64,000 nucleotides of DNA from Hanleya hanleyi (GCA_036873755.1 JAVTVY010047994.1:158171-222170); one strand, 5' to 3'. Numbered from the stretch's first letter, positions 18,781 to 30,657 are shown. Numbers and translations are program-made. Notes: generated by a model from the sequence alone, not told the origin.

Positions 18781-20444
18781 TCTCAGGGATCACGTTCGGA
18801 TCTTATCACTTCTTCTCCGTACACCGGCCTTTGTTCACCATTATATGTTCTGTGCCGAAAAAGGGCCGATTGATTCCCCACCCACTAACCAGAGGTATGG
18901 ACTCCACACAACAATGCACGATTTCTACAACATCCATCGACTGTCACAGTCGAAGTATACCACAATCTTTTTTATCAATACTAGTTTTTTTAATTAATAC
19001 TACTGATTACTTCGAATTTAAAAGTTTACGGCTCATCTTCCAAGGAAGGCTTTTTTGGTCGGCACGGCCAATTGATATATTGAATGTTTCGCGATATTTT
19101 AAGACACAACCGGAACATAGCGTTATAAGTAGCGCACATCAGTAGAGCCAAATAGTTCACCATGAACGTTTTGAACATATGATTCATGGTCGGTCACATC
19201 TGTAGCATGGAGTGTATGACCAGAGTGACTATATCAATAAGTCTGACATACATAAGACAGTGATAAAAGCACTCGAAGTCTGAAATGAAATGACCAAAGC
19301 TGACTTCGGAAACGTTGCCAAATAAGGTTTGAGATTTTGATTGTGGTTTTAGTTGCGATTTTCGAATTATTACTATTTTTATTCTCAAAATAATTCTCAT
19401 GGATTCGCGATTGCTGGGTCAGAATATTTTTTTCTGTTTGCAATCGGGTTTTTTTTTTCAATCGAGACCATTTTCACAACTGAAATTCACTATCGCGATT
19501 CAGTCGTATTTTCAATCGAAGAAAAATTAACTATTGAAGAGCTTTTGTGATGGGAGGGTTATTTATAGAAAGTATTCAACGGCCCAGATTCGGCCTTCGA
19601 CGCTGAAACAACTCGTGAAATATATACATCAGCAGGGTCAGGTATAGGTTACCCATTGCCATTTTATAGTGATAAACTGTGAACTGTAGTACCCAGGTCA
19701 CGGAATACTGGTTTATGTATAGCCGTATTCACATGCACGGACACAAACTGTACACAGCGATTACAAATCACTACACGTTTTCATTGCCGCTGACCTTGAT
19801 GAGCACATGCGTTTCTGTATCTGTGACACAATCACTCCCATGATGCTTCCGTGTTCCAACGTTCTATGATCGCGAACCAGCCTGTTGTATTTGATATTAG
19901 AATCGTGAATTAAATTCACTCAAATAGACGTATTTCGAAACCGAAATAAGAACACAAAATAACGGGACTTGGGAGTATTACACATTCATCGCATCATCGT
20001 AAAAATGCTGGGCCTGGGCCAGGATTGTCCCGCCTAGCAGTGCGCAGCGTATCGTGCATGCGCTTCGGGAAACAAAACGATCTCGCGGCTGACCAAAACG
20101 GATCGTGTGCGGATAAACATGCAAGAAAAACATATCGGGACAGAATGGTACGTTGATGGTTTGTTTTTGACGAGACATCGTTTTTCTGTACATTTTGGGG
20201 TACTTTTCATCAGGGCTTATCGAATCGTGATCAATCGTTTTTCTGTCGCGAAAATACGAGAACAATCACTTTTGGAGCAACGAGTTTGGAAACGTGGTCA
20301 CATGTCTTAATTGTGGAATTACCAGACAATTATGTTCAAGAAAAACGCGGTGAATGATCATAGCTGGCAATTTCGAACTATGCTTAAAGACAATGCCCCA
20401 TCTCTCAACACCGGAGTCTGTCCTTTGGTGCAACAGTAGTAGTA
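18781..20444. other. no gene recognised
   Basis: AT-rich between about 19320 and 19530, with repeated CGATTTTCAATCG-like strings on both strands. Frames at 18609-19145 and 19978-20310 cross unrelated repeats and show no domain. Confidence 0.4.
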
Positions 20445-20446
20445 GT

Positions 20447-20563
20447 AGAAGGTGAAATTCGTGTCCATTTAGGGGCAATAACTCTGTTGGCCCAATTCCT
20501 GGTTATCTCCCCTGATTAGAATATTTCCGCCCCTAAATAGACACGAATTTCCCCTTTAGTTAC
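20447..20563. mobile_element. short palindromic MITE-like element
   Basis: 'GAAATTCGTGTCCATTTAGG' near 20453 is mirrored by CCTAAATAGACACGAATTTC near 20534. The arms are about 30 bp and the whole is about 117 bp. A (TAG)n run borders the left side, so the target duplication cannot be read. A related half lies at 20827-20846. Confidence 0.6.
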
Positions 20564-20894
20564 TTCAATGATATCGCAGCGGTCATGCTCGGTGACGTTA
20601 CATCCGATCAATGGTCACTCAGTCATTCGTTATAACTTCACCTTAACTATATATAAATATTTATTTTCATATAATCGTGCAAAATTTAATATTTAATATA
20701 TTTCCGGGATATAACAAGCCCCTAGGGATTTTATTCCCACCATCCGCAGCACTATATCTTTTATCATTGAATTGTACATTGTTTTTTTTTTATGTTGCTG
20801 TTATATGGTGAATAAATCAAATCAAATCAAATTATCGGCCCCTAAATACGACCAAAGACGCCCTTCAGTTAATGTCAATGTTAACGCTTCCCTG

Positions 20895-21415
20895 TAGAGT
20901 CATATGGTTGCTTTTTAGTCGCCAGACGTCCTCAATTTTCCCCCATCTCTTGCATATCGATCCAATTTATTACCTGTATATGGTAGAATACCGCTGGTGG
21001 ACTGTTAGTCCCCGAAGCCCACCCTCTGTACATGTCATTCGACAAATATATGTAAATTTATTTTTAGGTGGGAGATTTAAGCCGTACGACATCGGGCATT
21101 ACAGGTTAGATTTTCTGGGTATTCTTGCATTTATCAGGTTTATCCCATGTTGAGGCGTTTACTCACTCACACGTCCACGATGCTCATCCTATAACATCTG
21201 ATGAGCTATTTGTTTGAGCTGATCTGTCACCACAGCTCCCGAGCTAGCGTATCTAATTCCGCTCAAGCCGGTGCTAGGGACCGTATGGATACTTCAGTCT
21301 CCACTTCAACAGCTGCAATAAAAGCGCGGCTCTCTACTGAGGCTACGTCAGAGCCATATGGTTGCTTTTCAATCGTCAGACGTCATTTTTCCCCACCTCT
21401 TGCATATCGCTCCAA
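20895..21415 (+). mobile_element. repeats related to the RT-family 3' end
   Basis: 21245-21345 carries 'TCTAATTCCGCTCAAGCCGG', GCTAGGGACCGTATGG and CAATAAAAGCGCGGCTCTCT, which is the RT 3'-UTR block. It is followed at 21355-21415 by a piece (CATATGGTTGCTTTTCAATC ... CTCTTGCATATCGCTCC) that also occurs at 20900-20965 without the first block, and in reverse near 11325-11390. The two blocks may form one longer 3' region. Confidence 0.55.
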
Positions 21416-22589
21416 CTGAACACAATTCATACGCCTGAATTGGAGTTTGTAGCATTATTTTCATCCATTTTGTGACCAAAGAGGCCTTAGGCCCCTTGGA
21501 CTTCAATTTTGGTATCCGATGTACTCTCAACGCCTAACGTAGAGTACGACTGGGGGGGTCTGCGGAGCCGTTGCTGGACTTTAACCGGTAAAGTCGATCT
21601 GTGGTGGGAGAGACCATCCTTGATCCAAGCTCTCGTTGGGTAGTCAAATTAGGATGGGGAATTCATTCTGAGTAAGTGCAGTCGGGTAATAGAGAAAAGG
21701 TGTTTGTGGTGGGAGTTTTGGGGGTAGTTATGTGCAATTCTTTTGTAGAGTAAAGCATAGAATGTGGGAATGCTATCGACCAGGCTGACGCTGCAGAGAA
21801 GGACTGAAGGAGGGAGGGAATTTGGCTTCATGTCACGCTCGAGTTTGTTGAACGACTGAAGGGGTCTAAGGGGCTGTTGCTTGGATCTAGACAGTAACGT
21901 CGTCGTGCGAATGCTCTCTCTGCAGGATTGCCCGTTTTAGGTAGATATGGCCCAATTTTGTCATATTGTAGCTCTCGTGGTGTTGAATCATATGGCGTTC
22001 TGTCCAGGTTGACCATGATAACCAAGGGCACTCAAGCAGTAACAGAGAAAGTGGATTTTCAGAACTGGTGCGCATGGTTTTGGTTGTTTTTGTCGTGCAG
22101 GGTATCCTGCTAAAGCTCGCATCGAGTAGATAGGATTAGCGTGTTTTACCACAAGTGACATCAATGTGCACAGGAGCAGTCAAGGCACAGTAGAGAAAGA
22201 TGCCATTTTCGGTACCTAGTGGGGATGTTTGGACCATTCTTCCGCTACTTGTGTAGAGCTACCTCCCATGTAGGATACATGGCACAGAGTGAATGCATGA
22301 GTGCAATTGATTGAGCGATTTGAGTCAGAGTGGTTCATTGTGTTAGCTACCAGTACGAGAGTGAATGATTGTGCCCAACACCCATGTTAATTTATTGACG
22401 CCCTGACGCTGGGGAGTAAAACCCCCTATTCACTCGCACACCTGTACCTATACCCTAATGCCATAACACAATCAGATAAGAGAAAGAGAGATCAACAACA
22501 TAGATTTTGTGTTACACATAATTATCACCATTATTATTGGACAAAAGTTTCGTCGACCTGCCTTCAGCAGTTCTCAAGATATGGTATCC
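21416..22589. other. unassigned, partly resembling arm subrepeats
   Basis: AGAGACCATCCTTGATCCAA near 21609 and 'TTGTAGCTCTCGTGGTGTTG' near 21966 loosely match the CRE subrepeats (GGACCATCCTTGGTCCGAAT, TTGTAGCTCTCGGGGTATAG), so a diverged arm fragment is possible. No gene is seen. Confidence 0.35.
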
Positions 22590-22670
22590 CGGGGAAAACA
22601 GGACGTCCGGACGGACAGACGGGGTGACAGCAATACCCCTTAGCTCAATCGGGCTGAGGGGTAAAAACTG
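22590..22670 (+). mobile_element. 3' terminus of a tandem-core (HINE-like) element
   Basis: GGACGGACAGACGGGG followed by CAATACCCC, the stem TAGCTCAATCGGGCTGA and GGGGTAAAAA has the same layout as the 3' ends at 30481-30543 and 39770-39845. The rest of the element is not recognisable. Confidence 0.5.
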
Positions 22671-24244
22671 TCATGGTGATCTATGAACAGTACAGTCATC
22701 TGTCGCTTGAAAGGCTGATTCCAGTTATTAAGCCATCATGAAAACAAAGCAGGACTTGGAAGAAGACATGAGGTTACCACTCCACGAGGACCTGAAAAAG
22801 TGGTCAAAATGTGAACACAGCTGTTTCAGGACACGTTGTCATTGCAGTAGGCCTATCCTGGACAGTTTAAAGCCGATTAGAGATGTGTCAGAGAGAATGG
22901 ACAGCCAACGACCACCGACAAGAGCAAACAAGGCTGAAGAAGAGTTTGACAATGGCAGTTCCTCAAATGGCGGCTTCTGATAGGACAAGAGCGAACGTTA
23001 GCCCGAAGAAATGGGGGCTTCTGACTGGAGAACAGCATCCGACGATGCATGCGGAGTCGACCACTGATGACACAATTGTGTGATCAGTAAATGCTACTGC
23101 AATTTCTCATTGTCGTACTTGTGACATTAACGGATAACTGTACATCTAAACAGCTAATGTCACAACAAAGAGTTTATACAACCTAGTCCGGAACCAGTAA
23201 TTACTTCATGCAAGTACTTGTACATTTTCTATCTCCGTTTTCATGCGGAGTTAGGAATTCATCTGTGGTACATGAATCAATTTGAATAAGGTGAAGTCAT
23301 TAGTTGCACTTTCTGACGTCAGTGGGCGCTGTATCTACATATGGATTAAATAACGTACTTTCTATTTCATAGATGACTGTTCGAAATTGTCACTCTAAGT
23401 TTGTCGATACCTCTGAACTGATCAAACCTGTTGTCGTGAAGTCCGAGTTTTCTTGTCATGGAATTTCAAATAAATTGAAAAGGGTTTTTAACCCTCCCAT
23501 TTTATGATAGACCATTATACTTGCATTGTGCACAATAATTACTATTGGGGTAATTCTAAACCCGTTATACCAAATGCCAGAAATTCTGACTCCCACTCGA
23601 GGGTCTTCTACATTCCCGGCATGCTTCTTAACCGCTCTCATAGATTCCCGTCAATGAGACCTCAGATTTTCTCTAAACCACAAGCATAGCATGTCATGTC
23701 ATTTATGAATTCCTCTCGTCTTTGCTTTACAGTTTGTGTGAAAGGTGGGACCACAAGGTAAGTATAAGGATCTTTCATAAAATGAGAAGTTACAAAAATC
23801 CTTTTAATTTTATACCAAACCACTTATGCTTACAGTGTGCATAATAATTGCATATAATGCAATACTTTTGGGGAAACGTAGAATTTGCGGGAACCCAGGC
23901 GGCTCAAAGACATTAGGTAAATACCTAAATCAATTTGAGAGCGCCCAGGTCGTCATTGATATGTATAACACAGGCCTCGATGTTACCTGATAACTTGCGG
24001 AAAGTCCGAGCTTTCTTGTGGCATCACATGCTAGGTTAAACCCTAATCTATCGAGCAAATGTACAAAGGGTAGACATCAGATGTGATGAATATAGTAATA
24101 CTCACATAATGCTTTCTTGACTTCGGCTGAGGCCCGTTCCCGGAGAATGAATCAGCATCAGATGACCCCCTTTGGACACGAGTGCTCGAAACTCGCTTTC
24201 TAATGGAAGGTACTGGAATAGGATGAGGGATGAGCAGCATTGCG
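22671..24244. other. no gene recognised
   Basis: 22950-22990 (CTCAAATGGCGGCTTCTGAT, GGACAAGAGC) matches part of arm module X. Two loosely similar stretches around 23430-23600 and 23790-24030 share TGCATAATAATT and AAGTCCGAG strings. No coding signal is seen. Confidence 0.4.
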
Positions 24245-24906
24245 CACCCTGTTCGTGAGATTAGCCATTTCAATGCTAGCTGTCGACGTCGAAGAGTACA
24301 GCAGATAATACTTCATGAAGGTAGACTCAGATCTCCACTGAGCAACGTCCGTTATGTCAATAAGTGAAGCTTCCGAAGTGGCTACCGCTCGGGTCTCATG
24401 AGAACAAAATCCTCAGTCTGGGAAGCTAAATAGATCATCTGAATGGTTTCAACAATCCATCAGCCGATAGTGTCTTTGGAAGGCAGTTTGTGGCTATTGA
24501 TCTGATGAGTAATCCACAAATGATTGTCTGAAGTTTGAAGATATTTGGTAGATTCGATATAGTACTTCACGGCACGCAACGGACACAAGAATTTATCGAG
24601 GTCAAGCCGAGGTCTTTCCAAGGTCAGCCAAACCAGCGGTTTTGCTTCATGTATCATAGTCTTCGTTTTCGTAACGAAGTCTACAAGCGACTGAGGTAGC
24701 AGATCTTTGTCTGTAAAGCGTAGACGATCTGTCTCAGCGGAGTGAGCATGTATTTCAGATCTCCGCCGAGCGGATGCCACAGCAACGATAAAGACAGTCT
24801 TATGTGTCAATATCTTAAGGCTGGCCTGACCCATGGGTTTTAACGAAGGTATCGTAAGTGCATTAAGGACCAATTCGAGATTCCATGCTGGAGGGAGTTT
24901 CTTCAC
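24245..24906 (-). pseudogene. DIRS-type tyrosine recombinase, second copy
   Basis: On the minus strand: 'PPAWNLELVLNALTIPSLKP', 'SLKILTHKTVFIVAVASARR' leading into the first catalytic Arg, 'KFLCPLRAVKYYI', then a frame change near 24440, then 'CSHETRAVATSEASL' and 'SESTFMKYYLLYS'. HETR lies at 24389-24400 (H-x-x-R box) and the STFMKYY box with candidate catalytic Tyr at 24305-24325. All the catalytic positions of a tyrosine recombinase are therefore still visible, but in two frames. The N-terminal domain is not seen. Confidence 0.75.
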
Positions 24907-25201
24907 TCGAGGTCGTAGGTGGAATATGCCTTTTCAGGGCTCTGCATAACCTTAGACCCGGCTCGAAATCGCGCTTTGGCAGACCGGTAACCAGATATTG
25001 TGACTGTTGCCTGCGCCATTGGATCCAGAAATGGGCTCACATATATTGGGATCTTTTTGTTGTCCTTCGTGGCAAATAGGTCTACATTAGGGGTAGATCA
25101 CTGATCGAAGACTTGCCTAAGTACCAAGTCGTTCAGTTGCCACTCGGTCGGACAGTTCCCTAGCACATTCCGCATGCTCGGTATATGCGCAGCTCAAAGG
25201 G
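24907..25201 (-). other. DIRS interior between RNase H and recombinase
   Basis: Expected to hold the rest of RNase H and the recombinase N-terminus, but I cannot align it. It is probably decayed or partly deleted. Confidence 0.35.
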
Positions 25202-25905
25202 TCACCTGATGCGTGATGCACCGCTGGAATAGAACCCAGAGTCATGAAACATAACTGGAGGGATAGGGTTCCCTCCCTGCTTGTTTATGTACGAGACCCC
25301 CGTCAAGCTGTCCGATCGTACCAGAACAACTTCCTCTCGAACGAACGGCAGAAACCGTTTCAGCGCCAGGAAGACCTCTCTCATCTCCAAGAGATTGATA
25401 TGCCATGTCTTTTCCTGCACAGTTCATATTCCTTATGTCAGGTTCTCGTCTCGATGCGCTCCCCAGCGGTCCATGGAGGCGTTCGTATATAGGAATAAAT
25501 TCGATTCCCGCGGATGCAACGGAACCCCGTAAGGATGATCCGGTTCCACCACCAGCCCAGGGCTGACAGTAGATTCGAATCTATCTGGACCGTAGACCGA
25601 CCAAGAAGCTTGGAATTTCAATATCTTGCCATCGATGGCGAACCGTAGGTACTTCCTGAAGTCCAAATGAATCGGTACATGGAAGTATGCGTCCTTCCAA
25701 ATCTATTGAAGCGGCCCATATGCCGACCCGAACTAACCCGAGAGTTTCCATCAGAGGTTGTAGATCAAGAAACGGTTGCCATCCCCCGGTTTTCTTGAAC
25801 ACCAAATACATCCTGGTGTAAAGCCCGGATCCGCTGCTACATCGTTCACCTCGCATTCAGCCGCTTTGGTCAGGAGGGCAGCGACCTCGTCCCGTAAAAC
25901 TTGAA
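25202..25905 (-). pseudogene. DIRS-type reverse transcriptase and RNase H, internally deleted
   Basis: On the minus strand, RT fingers motifs appear first ('VFKKTGGWQPFLDLQPL', then 'WAASIDLEG' and 'FRKYLRFAIDGKILKFQ'), followed closely by RNase H ('LFLYTNASMDRWGAH', 'HINLLEMREVFLALKRFLPF', 'VLVRSDSLTGVSYINKQGG'). The palm with the catalytic Y-x-D-D box, which should lie between, is absent, so the RT is dead by deletion. Order and strand match the recombinase at 24245-24906. Confidence 0.75.
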
Positions 25906-25929
25906 ACATCCAAAGACTGGCATTTCTTG

Positions 25930-27255
25930 AAACTCAACTACTTGAATAAAGGACTGGATATTATTAATTTACCATGAATCCTGAATGATCCAGAGGTACG
26001 CAGCGCTGTACCAAACTATCTAAGTTCACAGAACCTCCTTGCATTTCATATAAGTATACTAAATCTATAGCCACCAAAATATTCAATTACTCTAATCCTG
26101 TCAAGGAGTTTGACTGGAACTTATACACATCTGGGGATATAGTTGTGATTGTGAATCATCGAACTTTATCTACACACCATGCAAGCATGTTGTGACTGGT
26201 GACCTTGATATAGCGAGTGATGACCTTCAAACAGTCCTTATGAAGCGACCTAAATATAGAGATCCCGAGAAAAATAAACCTGAAGGCGGGCCAGAAGATA
26301 GTCCTGAGTGCACTGGAGGAGTACGTTATTGAGTGGTTAAAGCGAGAAAAAGTTGAACCTACAGTATTCGCTCACTGGCTGGACCTCACTAAGAAGAAGG
26401 TCGTTGAAATAATCCGCCATATTGACAGTAGTACCCTTCCCCAAACAAAACAAGTACTGAAAAACCTCAGTTCGCAAAAGTTCTAGCAAATTCGTCATAG
26501 TCCCAGCAGACCAAGCTCCAAATAATATAACATTTTTATATGTAAATATTACTATTACCAGGAGCTGGTTAAGGAATTGATTATAAGCACACCCTCGGCG
26601 AATACGTCTACTTGCTCCCAAACAGCAGAAGATTTATTTAACAACCACAAACATTTCTTAAGGAAAGAGGTATTTGTCTTACAACCACTCATAACGATAT
26701 ACCGCAAAATGCATAAATCACCATACAAAGCTATATTCATAGCTGGTTCTAGAAGCTGCACCACCAAGCTTCTTCCAACCCTGTTGACGAGTGCCTTTCA
26801 GGCGGTAAAAGCATTTTGAGGGTATTGCACCACTATTTCTAAGAACTCTGGCATTGATTGCAAGTGGATAATGAAAAACTCAAAATGTCTTACGGAGGAA
26901 GGTCACATACCATATAGACATGGGATTTCTCGACTCTTTATACTACAATCCCTCATCAGGACTTACTGTCCATCTTAGTTCAGTAATAGTAACGGTGTTC
27001 AAGAAAACTGAAAACTGATAAATTCATGTCAGAAGCCATAAATCATTCTTTGGCATTCATGGGATGTTTCTTTGTTTACAGACATGATCAAATTTCTCAT
27101 TAATAATATCTATGTGAAATTTGGTAATACAATATATCAACAGCATATAGGTATTCCAATGGGTACTAATTGTGCACCCCTTTTGGCTGACCTATATCTG
27201 TTCTCTTATGAATACGACTATATGCAGACGCTTTCAAAAACAGATTATTTCAAAG
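25930..27255 (+). pseudogene. Penelope-like RT element, copy 3 (N-terminal two thirds)
   Basis: Plus-strand segments in several frames give the N-terminus missing from copies 1 and 2: 'HVVTGDLDIASDDLQTVL', 'FVIVPADQAPNNITFICKYY', 'MHKSPYKAIFIAGSRSCTTK' and 'KNSKCLTEE', then the motif A region, then 'QQHIGIPMGTNCAPLLADLY' and 'EYDYMQTLSKTD'. Homology with copies 1 and 2 stops at about 27255, before the YIDD box, at a sharp junction with DIRS gag-like sequence. It has the intact GIPMGTN palm motif and a Tyr codon where copy 1 has a stop, but several other breaks. Orientation is opposite to the surrounding DIRS remnant. Confidence 0.75.
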
Positions 27256-28045
27256 CCTGCGCATGGTTCTGTGCATGGTCTTTGTTACCCAGTCAAGACT
27301 TAGTCAGGAAGCGTCTCCGTCAGGCAATCTGCACCCTGGCCATCACCCGCGTCAGAAGGTCAAATTGCAGTAGGCAATTGCATACAGTGGCAGAGTTCTG
27401 GTGGAGGAACCGATGGGAGCACAACAGGCTGCAGACTTGGTTCCGCGTTCAGGGAGGGCAATCGGGACACGGTTTTGTCATCAGTATGCTGCAGGGCAGC
27501 AACGTGCGACGCATGGATCATCTGCAATGCTGAGCGTTCTTAACCCGGCCCGGGCCGGACACTCTACCAACTTGAGCTTTTCTTCGACTGAGTGACGTAA
27601 TGAATCATTCAAATGTAAATCCTTCCGATGTTGACCTGTCAAAAAGAGGACTGCTGTCCAACCTACGAGGCCGCGTTCAATCGCTTCAGATAAAGGGCAT
27701 CTAAAGAGCTCAGTGAATCTGGACCGTGGAACCCGTAGGGAACACTTACCTTTTCCCTGTGGTGCTGGCGAAGCACGTCGAACAGCTGATCCACGAAGGG
27801 ATCAACCTCTAATGAAGGCAGCTTGAGCCGAGTGTAAGAAGCTTTGGGCCTCCTGACATCTCCTGCTGGGCGGCTGCCCTCGAGAGAGCCGCATCGATGG
27901 TACCCACTTGCTACGGGTTCAGGTCAACGAAAGGAGTCCTCGTCAGATGTTGAACCGACACCCATATCCGAATCCTCCAGCAAACGATCATCGGAAGAAC
28001 CGATGATGGAGCCGGATGAGATCGTAGGTCATCCGAGATAGCTCA
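27256..28045 (-). pseudogene. gag-like region of the DIRS remnant (tentative)
   Basis: Minus-strand frames include an acidic, Ser-rich stretch near 28030-27930 ('GSSDDRLLEDSDMGVGSTSD') and, near 27535-27360, 'SALQMIHASHVAALQHTDD'. Position upstream of the RT and low-complexity acidic composition suggest a gag-like protein, but no domain is recognised. The overlapping plus-strand frames have no support. Confidence 0.35.
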
Positions 28046-28559
28046 TCTTAGCTTTCTAAGGGCATTTCACGTTTCACTTAACACTACCCTTAGATTTTCG
28101 CTGTGATTCGGCATGTATTTCACACGGCGCCATCTATCTAGAGGGAGATAATCCAGTTCGAAAGTTGTTCCCAAAGCATGAGGTCAAATGTCGGCCCCAT
28201 TTAAACGAGCCAATGAAATTATCTGTATTCAAATATTTCTCACATGCAAACATGTCAGTTTCACGAGGTGCAAGACTGGGAGAGTCTACGCGAGACCAAA
28301 ACGAAGTTGTGCAAATTAGCTATTTTATTTCTCACTCTAGTGGAGCATGCTTCTTTGTTTATCTTAAGAAACAAACGGCCTAACATATTTGAAAACAAAA
28401 TAAAATCGGCGGCAGACCACAGGAAAATGATATGCTTTTTATTTTGTGATGGGGGCACTTCGAGGCCCACCATGGGATCATTTCAATCAATCACTTTCTG
28501 GAGGTGTGTCTTCGTTGTATGAATGCGATTGCACCGATGTCGGATGTAACGGGTCCAGT
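28046..28559. other. no gene recognised
   Basis: No repeat partner or domain is found in the window. Short frames on both strands overlap. Confidence 0.35.
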
Positions 28560-29180
28560 CGGATGTGACCATTTGGGAAACTCCCTATTACACTCAGATA
28601 GCACCCGTTACCGCATGGCTACGAGCAGAAGTTTCTACGTATGATCGTGCCATGCGTTCGGATGATGAGATAGCTGGTCAGTTAAGCAGAAACACTGGTT
28701 TACTGCGTAGGATAGAGAAATATTTACCGTTTTTCACGATATTAACTTTCTATAATTCTTTTTTTAACTCATTTATACATTGATTATTGTAGTATTGTGT
28801 GGGGCAATTCTGCATATATCCCGATTGCATAAGCTCTAGAAGTTCGCTGTTCGCCTGCAGGACCACATACTCGTGGAGATTGCACCATCCCAGCCATTAA
28901 ACAAACAGTGTAAATTTATGCTCGTTCCAGAGAGGATGGACTACAGAACTGTTGATAAAGCTGTCAAGAATTTAACTCCCAGTTACATTAGTGGCATTTT
29001 CACCCACAGGAGTACAATTTCTTGTCGTAAAACTCGATCAAGTTTATAAAACTGAAGTCAAACTCCAGTCGGCCCAAATGCCTTTAGATACAAATGTGCT
29101 ACACTTTTTTAAAAATCTTGACAAGGGAATTAGTCACCATGCCTGCTGAGTTTCAAACAGAACTATTTTTAAAATTTCGT
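28560..29180 (+). pseudogene. LINE RT C-terminal fragment (CR1/L2/Jockey-like)
   Basis: Plus-strand frames give 'LLRRIEKYLPFFTILTFYNS' and then a SIVWGNSAYIP-like stretch, the usual LINE RT C-terminal layout (L-x-K-I-x-x-Y-L-P ... YNS ... IVWGN), then 'VKNLTPSYISGIFTHRS' from the tail region. Several frameshifts occur and nothing is left of the catalytic core. Confidence 0.6.
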
Positions 29181-29314
29181 CCAAACCTATTGACTTTTTT
29201 TTACTCATTTATCGTCTATATAGATATTAGCGAAGCCAAATATTACTTAAATTATCTTTAATTTTACTTGTATGTATAAATAAGAAAGACTATAACATCA
29301 TGATATAGTATGAA

Positions 29315-30543
29315 TACGAAACTGCGCATCTGAAAACCCCTCGGCTCTGGGTGCCAGCCATTCATAATGTATTCAATTTGAAGCAAGACTTCAGGAACAC
29401 CAAGCAGTCAAGTGACAAATATACAGATTATGAAAAAATTTGCCATTAGAAATGGCCTCTAAGGTTTATGTCCAATCAGAGAAGTCGGTATTCATTACAT
29501 AAGTCTGTTGATGCATCGATGATGTATACCAAATTTTGTCATAGAGCATTTGAAAATTATCAGAGATAGAGATCATTAATGATTTCGCATAAATTAAAGA
29601 TGGCCGCCCATCCTTCCCACCACTCAGAGAAACTGATGTGGTTATTCATTGCAAGTGTCTTGATACATGGATGCTGTATACCAAGTTTCATATAGAACAC
29701 TGAAATGGTATCAAAGATATACATCATCAAAGATTTTGCATAAATTAAAGATGGCCACCAAGGTTTCCGCCCAATCAGAAACGCCAGAACTGCCATTTAT
29801 CGTAAGTCTATTGATGCATCGATGATATATGCCAAATTTTACATCGAGCACTCGAACGGTATCAGAGATAGAGATCATTAATGATTTCGCATAAATTAAA
29901 GATGGCCGCCCATCCTTCCTGCCACTCAGAGGAACTGATGTGGTTATACATTGCAGGTCTCTTGATACATCGATGCTGTATACCAAGTTTCGTATAGAAC
30001 ACTTGAATGGTATCAAAGATATATATCATTAAAGATTTTGCATAAATTAAAGATGGCCGCCAAGGTTTCCACCGAATCAGGGAAACTGGTTTGGTCATTC
30101 CTTTGAAGTTTCTTGATGCATCGATGATCTATACCAAGTTCACACACGGAACAGTGAAATGGTACCTAAGATACATAAGATTAATGATTTCGCATAAATT
30201 AAATATGGCCGCCAAAGTTTCCAACCAATCTGGGTCATGAGCATATGGATGTGCAGTGCAAGTTTGGTGTGCCTAGGGTAAGTCGTTCTAAAGATATCTT
30301 GGTAACGAGAAAGCTGTGATGGTTTCGCATAAATTAAAGATGGCCGCCAAAGTTTCCAATCAATCAGGTCCAGATTCAATAGGGTTCTGCGTCACGCGCA
30401 TACGGATGTGCACTGCAAGTTTGGTGTGGCTAGGGTAAGTCGTTCTGAAGATATCTTGGTAACGAGAAAGGTGTGACGGACGGACGGACAGACGTACATG
30501 ACGACGACAATACCCTTCGGCCAAATTTTGGCCGAGGGGTAAA
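29315..30543 (+). mobile_element. tandem-core (HINE-like) element, family A copy 1
   Basis: It starts 'TACGAAACTGCGCATCTGAA' followed by AACCCCTCGGCTCTGG, and ends with GACGGACGGAC, CAATACCC, the stem TCGGCCAAATTTTGGCCGA and GGGGTAAA. ACCCCTCGGC near the 5' end is the complement of GCCGAGGGGT at the 3' end, a subterminal inverted repeat. The core is tandem units of about 151 bp, each with 'CATAAATTAAAGATGGCC' (29588, 29738, 29889, 30040, 30192, 30328). Tandem core, 3' hairpin and subterminal inverted repeats are features of Helentron-associated elements and of oyster 'pearl' elements. The assignment is inference. Confidence 0.75.
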
Positions 30544-30635
30544 AACTGAAGGATGGTATTTAGCCATACGTGTTTCCTCCTTAGGGGTTCTTCAGTAGCA
30601 TGTAATTTACATTAAGTGAGTTATTCTGCCTGATA

Positions 30636-30657
30636 TAGGGTTAGGGTTAGGGTTAGG
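30636..30657 (+). repeat. short interstitial telomere-type repeat
   Basis: Just over three tandem copies of TTAGGG, the metazoan telomere unit, 0.1 kb after a HINE-like element and about 0.2 kb from the 3' side of a minus-strand LINE. It is too short to show a telomere fusion. Confidence 0.8.

Noticed and set aside
27401..28041. Plus-strand frames after RT copy 3
   Set aside because: They lie past the sharp end of RT homology, in sequence better read as minus-strand DIRS gag-like.
29560..30379. Minus-strand frames giving SLIYAKSLMMYIFDTISVF-type peptides (also 38409-39801, 54086-54726)
   Set aside because: The same peptide recurs once per 150-bp core unit of the HINE-like elements, on whichever strand the element lies. 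Not genes.
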